Assembly: GCA_050944255.1 (NCBI GenBank)
Contig: JBMNQS010000043.1
Coordinates: forward strand, 1-18,146
Direction of reading: 5' to 3'
DNA length: 18,146 nucleotides
Source of the DNA: JBMNQS01 sp050944255
GTDB lineage: Bacteria > Bacillota > Clostridia > Christensenellales > Maliibacteriaceae
Position numbers and translations under genes: made by a program. The notes beneath the pieces are model-generated. The model searched no databases, was not told where the DNA came from, and saw only the letters and a program-made list of their open reading frames with translations. Below, one piece after another: positions 13,074-18,146 of this stretch. Every line of letters begins with the position of its first letter. The first letter of the stretch is position 1.

Positions 13074-14942
13074 TCAAAGCGTATGCGCCGGTTCCCGGCA
13101 TTGCCGGATGGGCGAAAGGATTTGACGAAACAGTACGCCGGCGCCCCAGGCGTCGATATAGTCCAGTTCCTTGATGCTGCGAAGCACATACTGCGCCGCA
13201 AGTTCGCCCAGATGATTGTCGTCATAAAGCTGCGCAAGGCGCAAAAGCACCTCTTTGCTGTCCACATAGTTGAGCGACCGAAGCATCTTTTCAAACAGAT
13301 CGAAGTGATGGCACTTGACAAACATGTCAAGTATGCGCAGCATCGCCGCAAGCTCAGCCTTCCCCTCGTCCTCATAGCGCGGGTCTTCCTGCGGGATCTC
13401 CAGGAAAATACCCTTCATCAGCGACGCGGCGGCGTATTCGCTTTGGCCGCAGTGATCCTTTATGTGCGCAAGCGCCCTGTCCATCAGCGCTTCGTCGCCA
13501 CGCATCAGGGCGCCGGCAAAGAGCAGCTTGGCGCCGGCGGGCCGGATGCCGCCGAGGATTTTTCCCTCCGGCTCCGGCGAATCGCATACCTCCTGCAAGA
13601 GCGGCAGCGCCTCGTCGAACTGCCGCCGGTAAAACAGCGCCCGGCCCCTCACGTAGGCGATCTGCGTCTGGCGGCCCTTTGTGTCGGTCAGGTCCTCCAG
13701 CGCCTCCAGCGCCTGAGGATAGAGCCCCTCGCCGATGAGAATATCGGCGCCCACCAGCGCGTTGGGCGCGTATTTGGGCTGCCCGAAATACGCAAACAGC
13801 TTTTCTTTTACCTGGTCTTTATCCGCATACAGCCTGTTTAGCGCCGCGCCCGACCTGTACAGCGCCGCGTACAGGTTCGGCTTGTGCGTAAGCGCCAGAT
13901 CGAAATACCGGACGGCCCGGACGTAATCCTCCAGCTCCAGGTACACTTCGCCCAGCTGATACGCGGCGCGGTAGGTGCCGCAGCCGGGCAGAAACTCCAG
14001 CGGCATGGGCGGCTTGCCCATTTTAAGGCACGTCTCCAGGCTCTCTATGGCCAATGTGTACCGCCTACGCTTGCATAGTATGTCCGCCCGCAGGTACTCG
14101 TAGTCCGTGCAGGAGGGGTACTCGGCAAGGCCCATCCGGATGATCCCAAGCGCCCTTTCGGGTTTGCCCAGGCTCTCATAGCAGTTCACCATACGGAAAA
14201 AAAGATGCGGCACGAAGGCGATGCGGCGGTTCTCAATATGAGAGAGCGCCTTCTCATAATATTCAAGCGCCGTTTCATACTCGTGCATCGACAGGTATTC
14301 ATTGCCCATGTTAAACAGCGTGAACGGCTCCGTGGGGTTCTTTTCAAGCTGCTTTTCCAGTATCGGGATGTTGCGTCTGCGCTTGCGCTTCTCCTTTACG
14401 GTATCGTCAAGGTACCCAAAGTGGTGCACGGTCACATCCAGCGTGGTGAACCGGTCGGATATCTTTTCATCGTGCTGCACGCAGGTGATCTGCTCGTGGA
14501 TCTCCCCCTTGTAGCGGTACTTTTTATTGTTGCGCAGAAGGCGCAGCGCGCTGTGCAGGCTGTAGGCCTCCGGCGAATAGCGGCTGCCGGTATAGTTGCG
14601 CACCCGGAAGTGAGCGCCGTCAAGCCGGGTATCCGCAATAAATTTTAAAATCACCTCATGACCGCCTTCGTCCAGGGCCTCGTCCGCGTCAAGCAGCAGC
14701 AGCCAGTCGCTTTGCGCCTTATCCATGGCGAAATTGCGCGCGTTTGCAAAGCTGTCGTCCCAGGCATAGGTATAGACATCGGCGCCCAGGCTGCGCGCCA
14801 GCGCCACCGTATTATCCGTGGAGCCGGTGTCCACCACAACGATCTCCCGCGCCAGGCCGCGTACGCTGCGTATGCAGCGCTCGATATGTTTCCGCTCGTC
14901 TTTTACGATCATGCACAGGCATAGGGACGCCGTCTTTTCCAT
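13074..14942 (-). CDS. Family 2 glycosyltransferase with TPR-like repeats (SunS-like architecture)
   Basis: A 622-residue cytoplasmic protein with no signal peptide. Residues 1 to about 190 form a GT-A fold: CMIVKDE (10-16), VVVDTGSTDNT (35-45), NARNFA (67-72), the LDADE metal motif (84-88), and GEIHE (146-150) and HHFGY (173-177) towards the acceptor side. From about 205 to 365, helical TPR-like repeats are evident, e.g. LFNMGNEYLSMHEYETALEY (209-228) and AAYQLGEVYLELEDYVRAVR (326-345); less regular helical repeats fill the rest. In SunS-type enzymes such repeats bind peptide acceptors. The ATG at 14942 follows AGGAGA (14955-14950). It is the last gene of a three-gene operon whose upstream members are DUF6385-type proteins, including a Thr/Asn-rich repeat protein that is an obvious candidate acceptor. 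Sugar and acceptor are unknown. Confidence 0.88.
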   Translation of the reverse strand: MEKTASLCLCMIVKDERKHIERCIRSVRGLAREIVVVDTGSTDNTVALARSLGADVYTYAWDDSFANARNFAMDKAQSDWLLLLDADEALDEGGHEVILKFIADTRLDGAHFRVRNYTGSRYSPEAYSLHSALRLLRNNKKYRYKGEIHEQITCVQHDEKISDRFTTLDVTVHHFGYLDDTVKEKRKRRRNIPILEKQLEKNPTEPFTLFNMGNEYLSMHEYETALEYYEKALSHIENRRIAFVPHLFFRMVNCYESLGKPERALGIIRMGLAEYPSCTDYEYLRADILCKRRRYTLAIESLETCLKMGKPPMPLEFLPGCGTYRAAYQLGEVYLELEDYVRAVRYFDLALTHKPNLYAALYRSGAALNRLYADKDQVKEKLFAYFGQPKYAPNALVGADILIGEGLYPQALEALEDLTDTKGRQTQIAYVRGRALFYRRQFDEALPLLQEVCDSPEPEGKILGGIRPAGAKLLFAGALMRGDEALMDRALAHIKDHCGQSEYAAASLMKGIFLEIPQEDPRYEDEGKAELAAMLRILDMFVKCHHFDLFEKMLRSLNYVDSKEVLLRLAQLYDDNHLGELAAQYVLRSIKELDYIDAWGAGVLFRQILSPIRQCREPAHTL

Positions 14943-14960
14943 AAATATTTCTCCTGAAAG

Positions 14961-15001
14961 TCCCTCGCCGCAGCGCCAGGAAATGCCGCCGGTGCGAGGG
15001 A
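14961..15001 (-). promoter_or_regulatory. Hairpin between the repeat-protein gene and the glycosyltransferase
   Basis: TCCCTCGC (15001-14994 on the minus strand) and GCGAGGGA (14968-14961) form a perfect eight-base-pair stem around 25 bases, ending six bases before the AGGAGA site of the glycosyltransferase. No U-tract follows, so it is more likely an intercistronic stabiliser or translation modulator than a terminator. The 111-base gap is long for this compact operon. A function is not demonstrable. Confidence 0.4.
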
Positions 15002-15053
15002 AGTCTTAAAGCCGTATGCATTCGGGCGCCATGGGCGCGGGAAATAGCGGCGG

Positions 15054-15971
15054 TTACATCTGTCCGATATAGTAAGCGGAAAATGTCGCCGCGGCCCCCG
15101 CATCGTAGAGAAGCCTTACATAGCGGCCGTATTTACTGATGGGAATGACCATCCTAGAGTCTATCGGCACCGGGAGGTCGTCATTATCGATGTCAAATGC
15201 GTAAAGGGCGTCTTCGGCCGCCGGGCTCACCTGCACAGAGATGGTAAAGGGCGACGCGCCCGTGTTGTAGACAAAAAAGGAACCGGTGGTAATCTCCGAG
15301 ATATCCGTATCGTCAAAGACGATGCCGGTGCCCGTCACACCCTCCAGCGTCGTGTTGGTTTCGGCAATGACATGCCCCGTGATGCTGACGCCGCCGGTCA
15401 CGGTGAGCGTGGTGTTGGTGATTTCCACCTCGCCTTCCACGGTCAGCGTGGTATTGGTGATCTCCACTTCGCCTTCCACGGTCAGCGACGTATTGGTGAT
15501 CTCCACCGACGCCGTGCCTGTGAGCGACACCTCGCCGTTTACCGTCAGCGTGGTATTGGTGATCTCCACCTCGCCTTCCACGGTCAGCGTGGTATTGGTG
15601 ATTTCCACCTCGCCCTCCACGGTCAGCGACGTATTGGTGATCTCCACCGACGCCGTGCCTGTGAGCGACACCTCGCCGTTTACCGTCAGCGTGGTATTGG
15701 TAATCTCCACCTCGCCTTCCACGGTCAGCGACGTATTGGTAATCTCCACCGACGCCGTGCCCGTGAGCGACACCTCGCCGTTTACCGTCAGCGTGGTATT
15801 GGTGATCTCCACCTCGCCCTCCACATTCAGCGTGGTGTTGGTGATCTCCACCTCACCGGTCACGTTCAGCGTCGTGTTGGTAATTTCAACGTCGCCCGCC
15901 ACGGTGAGCGTAGAATTGGTAATGAGCGTATATAAATGGTTTGAAGCGTTGTTAAATACCAAATTATTCAT
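15054..15971 (-). CDS. Thr/Asn-rich tandem-repeat protein with C-terminal DUF6385-type domain
   Basis: A 305-residue protein with no signal peptide and no cysteine-rich head. It starts MNNLVFNNASNHLY, similar to the short FN-containing starts of the two plus-strand paralogues. Residues 28-194 hold eleven copies of a 13-residue unit (VEITNTTLTVEGE and variants) interrupted three times by VSLTGTAS. The alternating hydrophobic pattern suggests stacked beta strands, possibly a beta-solenoid or fibre. Every unit carries NTT or NTS. The C terminus (about 230-305) has FFVYNTGASPFTISVQVSP, YGRYVRLLYDAG and a final AYYIGQM, matching the ends of the neighbouring DUF6385-like proteins. Its ATG overlaps the upstream gene by eight bases; a glycosyltransferase gene follows. 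A structural or surface protein, perhaps glycosylated, is inferred. Confidence 0.85.
   Translation of the reverse strand: MNNLVFNNASNHLYTLITNSTLTVAGDVEITNTTLNVTGEVEITNTTLNVEGEVEITNTTLTVNGEVSLTGTASVEITNTSLTVEGEVEITNTTLTVNGEVSLTGTASVEITNTSLTVEGEVEITNTTLTVEGEVEITNTTLTVNGEVSLTGTASVEITNTSLTVEGEVEITNTTLTVEGEVEITNTTLTVTGGVSITGHVIAETNTTLEGVTGTGIVFDDTDISEITTGSFFVYNTGASPFTISVQVSPAAEDALYAFDIDNDDLPVPIDSRMVIPISKYGRYVRLLYDAGAAATFSAYYIGQM
15390..15890 (-). repeat. In-frame tandem repeats inside the repeat-protein gene
   Basis: Eleven 39-base units, three of them preceded by a 24-base VSLTGTAS unit, make up about 501 bases. The spacing of successive VSLTGTAS units is 102 and 141 bases, indicating growth by duplication of composite blocks as well as single units. 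All units are multiples of three, so copy-number change keeps the frame. Because the repeats lack stops, the opposite strand also stays open over this stretch. Confidence 0.95.
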
Positions 15972-16509
15972 TGGTTTCTTCCCTTTCCGGTGAAAGATTT
16001 ACAGCCGCCGGGTTTCCCCCAAAGGCTGCCGTCCATCCGCATGGCATTGTCCCCGCCGGATGCTGAAAATAGCGGTAGCGCTGCATCTGAATCCAGATGC
16101 GCGCGCTGCCCGCCGATGTGCCGGTTACGGCTATCCTCATATACTTGCAAAAAATATAGGGCACCAAATGCCCTGTATTGCCGGCGGCAAGCTCCATTCG
16201 GTGCGGATCGTCCACAAAATCCAGGTTGTTGGGACTGTACTGCAGAAAAGCGGTGATGGGACCATCCCCGGTATTTTTTATGAACGCCGTGATCCTGCGG
16301 GCTTCCCGCGCCAAAAATGAGTTCGTGAAATTCGTACCCGTTTCCAAATTCAGGCATTGGATAGCTTCACGAAAATCGCCGCGGATTGTGCTTGCATTTT
16401 CCGTGCGGCCGGCACAAGTGCAGCGTTTGAAGAAATGGCAGCTGTCAGAGCGGTTGCAAAGATTGCAATAATGAAGGCAACCGCAGCATGGGCTGTACTG
16501 TACATTCAT
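15964..16509 (-). CDS. Cys-rich protein with DUF6385-like domain
   Basis: A 181-residue protein of unknown function. The head is strikingly rich in cysteine: residues 8, 9, 11, 15, 18, 24, 30 and 32 are Cys (YSPCCGCLHYCNLC and onward), which could bind metal or form cross-links. Residues about 60-145 resemble the domain seen in its neighbours: ITAFIKNTGDGPITAFLQYSP (73-93), LVPYIFCKYMRIAVTG (115-130) and SARIWIQ (135-141). The last 40 residues are rich in Pro, Gly and Asn and look disordered. The ATG at 16509 has a modest AAAGAGG site ten bases upstream. It is the first gene of the minus-strand operon with the repeat protein and glycosyltransferase. Assignment to DUF6385 is by eye. Confidence 0.8.
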   Translation of the reverse strand: MNVQYSPCCGCLHYCNLCNRSDSCHFFKRCTCAGRTENASTIRGDFREAIQCLNLETGTNFTNSFLAREARRITAFIKNTGDGPITAFLQYSPNNLDFVDDPHRMELAAGNTGHLVPYIFCKYMRIAVTGTSAGSARIWIQMQRYRYFQHPAGTMPCGWTAAFGGNPAAVNLSPEREETNE

Positions 16510-16740
16510 TGGTAATACCTCTTTATGAAGGTTATTCTCAGGCAGTATGCCGGCGCATCGAGTGCGGACCCGGCAGGCAGTCCCCCTGCCCTACCATATA
16601 TATGTGTTTTTTCCCCAACTCGTGAAGCCTTGACGCGCGTGCCTGCCCTATGGCGTGTAACCACCCTGTGCGTCCGCCTCATATAATGTTATGAAATCAA
16701 AAGCGCCGCGGCCATATGGCCGGGGCAGAGGAAAGGCGCC
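16510..16740. promoter_or_regulatory. Divergent promoter region between the two DUF6385-like gene groups
   Basis: These 231 bases separate minus-strand and plus-strand genes and should hold both promoters. On the plus strand CATATAAT (16680-16687) lies 53 bases before the downstream ATG. It fits a -10 element of sigma-A (TATAAT) and also resembles the CATA-type -10 of the sporulation sigma factors E and K, and no good sigma-A -35 is found at 17 bases. On the minus strand a CATATATATGG stretch (16604-16594) lies about 85 bases before the Cys-rich gene. An inverted repeat GGCAGG/CCTGCC is near 16573-16590. None of these is decisive. Confidence 0.4.
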
Positions 16741-17307
16741 ATGAATTTCTTTAGCTTCAATAAACGGCCCGTGCATGCGGAGATATACGGATCGACCCCT
16801 TCGGAGGACCGGGTGGCCATGCGCGCCGATGAGCAGGGCCGTCCGGTACTCACCGTCGGCGCCACGCAGACCATCGCCGCCTCGTCGCTGGATATCCGAA
16901 ACCTCAGCGGCACCGAGGATACCGCCGCCATCACCGCCGCAGACTTCGCCATCCGCGCCCTGAGCAGCATCCGGGATTCCGTTACGGCCGGCTCCAGCAC
17001 ATTTTTCGTCACATCGGGCTCGGCAACGCTCATAGTGGGCGGAACCACCGTGCTTGCAGTGGATACGCAGCCATACGCCGTAAGCGCGTTTCTGGTAAGG
17101 GCCACGTTCATCTCCGCGGTGACCACCGTATTCCTGCAGCTCTCGCCGGTGACCACGGCCAGTTATTTCCAAACCGTCGCCTCGCAATCGGGGCTTGCCG
17201 GAGGCGGCACGTATCTACTCGTTCCCCCCATGTCCATGCGGTACGCCCGCATCTTCGCCACCGGCCTCGGGTCCCAATTGACGGCCTATTATGTCGGGCA
17301 GGTATAA
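16741..17307 (+). CDS. DUF6385-like domain protein (first of two plus-strand paralogues)
   Basis: A 188-residue protein of unknown function that starts MNFFSFNKRPVHAEIYG; AGAGGAAAGG (16727-16736) is the ribosome site. Its N-terminal part has a YG and a DEQGRPVLTV segment (30-39). Two copies of a roughly 20-residue unit follow, with LDIRNLSGTEDTA (50-62) and FAIRALSSIRDSV (69-81). The C-terminal part has a predicted beta-rich domain, FLQLSPV (131-137), YLLVPPMSMRYARIF (158-172) and a terminal AYYVGQV. The next gene is a paralogue sharing the same order. There is no signal peptide or membrane segment. By analogy with family placement in Clostridia it is probably a structural protein; its role is not established. 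Confidence 0.82.
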   Translation: MNFFSFNKRPVHAEIYGSTPSEDRVAMRADEQGRPVLTVGATQTIAASSLDIRNLSGTEDTAAITAADFAIRALSSIRDSVTAGSSTFFVTSGSATLIVGGTTVLAVDTQPYAVSAFLVRATFISAVTTVFLQLSPVTTASYFQTVASQSGLAGGGTYLLVPPMSMRYARIFATGLGSQLTAYYVGQV

Positions 17308-17331
17308 CCATCATCAAAAGAGGTAAAGACC

Positions 17332-17910
17332 ATGAATTTTCTTGTTTTCAATAGGAGCGCGGAGAATCTCAAAACCGCCATATACGGACGGTACAATGAG
17401 GATACCGTACCCATCGCCACGGATGAGCAGGGTAACTTCATCTTCTCCCCGGCGAGCCTGGTCACCGTTACCGCGTCCAATCTGGATATCCGAAACCTCA
17501 CCAGCGCCCGCGATACCGTCAACGTCACGGCCGTGGATTTCGATATCCGCAGCCTGAGCGACACGCAGGATTCGGTGCGGATCGGCGCAAAGGGCTTTGT
17601 GGAAACCATGACGACGGTGAACGTATCGTCCAACGCCACGGTGTATCTGCTCACGCAGGAAATCGGGGCCTACAGCCAAAACAGTTATTTCCTGCGCAAC
17701 ACCAACTCGCTCCTGGGCTCCGTTACGGTGGCCCTGGAGATAGCGCCGGTGGGTGACGACGACTTCTATATTTCCACCAGCGCCACAAGCGTCGGCCCTT
17801 CCAGCAATTTCCTGGCCGCGGTGGCCACGCTGATGCGCTTCGCGCGGCTGAGGGTGCAGACGGGGGGCACCTCCGTCACCGTGGTCGTCTACTACAACGC
17901 TCGGGCATGA
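17332..17910 (+). CDS. DUF6385-like domain protein (second of two plus-strand paralogues)
   Basis: A 192-residue paralogue of the gene before it, 24 bases downstream with its own AAGAGG site (17318-17323). It starts MNFLVFNRSAENLKTAIYG and has TDEQGNFIF (29-37). The LDIRNLTSARDTVNVTA and FDIRSLSDTQDSVRI repeat pair follows, then a beta-rich domain ending LMRFARLRV and VVVYYNARA. The two genes share 19 identical bases over the LDIRNL codons (16888-16906 and 17482-17500), suggesting duplication. The final residues NARA differ from the GQV/GQM ending of its relatives. No catalytic motif is seen. Confidence 0.82.
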   Translation: MNFLVFNRSAENLKTAIYGRYNEDTVPIATDEQGNFIFSPASLVTVTASNLDIRNLTSARDTVNVTAVDFDIRSLSDTQDSVRIGAKGFVETMTTVNVSSNATVYLLTQEIGAYSQNSYFLRNTNSLLGSVTVALEIAPVGDDDFYISTSATSVGPSSNFLAAVATLMRFARLRVQTGGTSVTVVVYYNARA

Positions 17911-17918
17911 AAAAAGGC

Positions 17919-18009
17919 CCTTGCGCCAAGGAATCTCCGAAAGGCGGATGGGGCCGCTTTGGGACGCCCGGAAAATACCATGACATCGAAAGCCCCTTTC
18001 TGAGGGGCT
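17919..18009. terminator. Hairpins after the second plus-strand paralogue
   Basis: AGCCCC (17991-17996) and GGGGCT (18004-18009) form a six-base-pair stem 80 bases after the stop, next to the AT-rich hairpin of repeat copy B, which could complete a plus-strand terminator. A second small hairpin, CCTTG-CGC-CAAGG (17919-17931), is followed on the minus strand by GCC and a run of T (17915 downward). It could instead end a transcript entering from beyond the window. Both are weak calls. Confidence 0.4.
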
Positions 18010-18011
18010 AA

Positions 18012-18146
18012 GGCCGTCAAAAAACGATGTTTTTTGACGGATCTGCCAGGGCTTTTCCTGCTGCAAAAACCTCTCATCGGTTTTTGCAGCGGCCGGAAAA
18101 CCCTGAAAGGAGTGGGCTGCGGCCGCACATGTCGCCCTTGCCCACG
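18012..18146 (+). repeat. Dispersed structured intergenic repeat, copy B
   Basis: This is the inverted partner of 9221-9355. It has the same order: the AT-rich hairpin GTCAAAAAAC-GAT-GTTTTTTGAC (18016-18038), a variable spacer, the hairpin CTGCAAAAACC/GGTTTTTGCAG (about 18060-18089), and a GC-rich tail reaching the last base of the window. It may continue beyond the edge. It lies downstream of the plus-strand DUF6385-like gene, in the same orientation to that gene as copy A is to the ECF S-component gene. The loop of the second hairpin is inverted relative to copy A. Confidence 0.85.

Noticed and set aside
12552..13841. 429-codon plus-strand open frame
   Set aside because: It crosses the riboswitch, two terminators and the glycosyltransferase gene antisense, and shows no coherent protein family features.
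15390..15890. CRISPR-like regular repeats
   Set aside because: The units are contiguous, in frame and protein-coding with no unique spacers, and no cas genes are present.
15286..15993. 235-codon plus-strand open frame over the repeat array
   Set aside because: It is open only because repeated units without stops are read backwards; the minus-strand frame has the operon context and the DUF6385-type end.

Overview
The window reads as a high-GC chromosome segment from an anaerobic member of the Clostridia. This rests on the strong AGGAGG-type ribosome sites, the aro gene repertoire, a B12-riboswitch ECF transporter and DUF6385-type proteins; the exact genus cannot be read from the sequence.

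Region 1 (1-837): the 5' part of a minus-strand Gfo/Idh/MocA oxidoreductase, and a divergent promoter region.

Region 2 (757-9211): an eight-gene, tightly packed plus-strand operon, aroF-tyrA-aroB-aroA-aroC-pheA-aroE/K fusion-aroQ. It encodes all seven steps from PEP + erythrose-4-phosphate to chorismate plus the committed steps to phenylalanine and tyrosine. In front of aroF lies what looks like a complete ribosome-mediated attenuator: a promoter, a 35-codon leader peptide in which 8 of residues 6-18 are Trp, Tyr or Phe, mutually exclusive 1:2, 2:3 and 3:4 RNA pairings, and a terminator with a U-tract. This is the most notable discovery candidate here, because Firmicutes mostly use T-box or TRAP control for such genes.

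Region 3 (9107-9367): the convergent 3' ends of the aro operon and an ECF operon, with terminator hairpins and one copy of a ~135-bp structured repeat. A second, inverted copy ends the window (18012-18146).

Region 4 (9368-13004, minus strand): an energy-coupling-factor transporter (EcfT, a fused EcfA-EcfA' ATPase, and an S component) behind a promoter, a cobalamin riboswitch, an intrinsic terminator and an RBS-proximal hairpin. It is predicted to import cobalamin or a precursor.

Region 5 (13006-17910): a DUF6385-type cluster. On the minus strand are a Cys-rich DUF6385-like protein, a protein with eleven 13-residue VEITNTTLTVEGE-type repeats ending in the same domain, and a family 2 glycosyltransferase with TPR-like repeats. 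On the plus strand, divergently, are two paralogous DUF6385-like proteins. A surface or spore-layer glycoprotein system is a reasonable but unproven inference.
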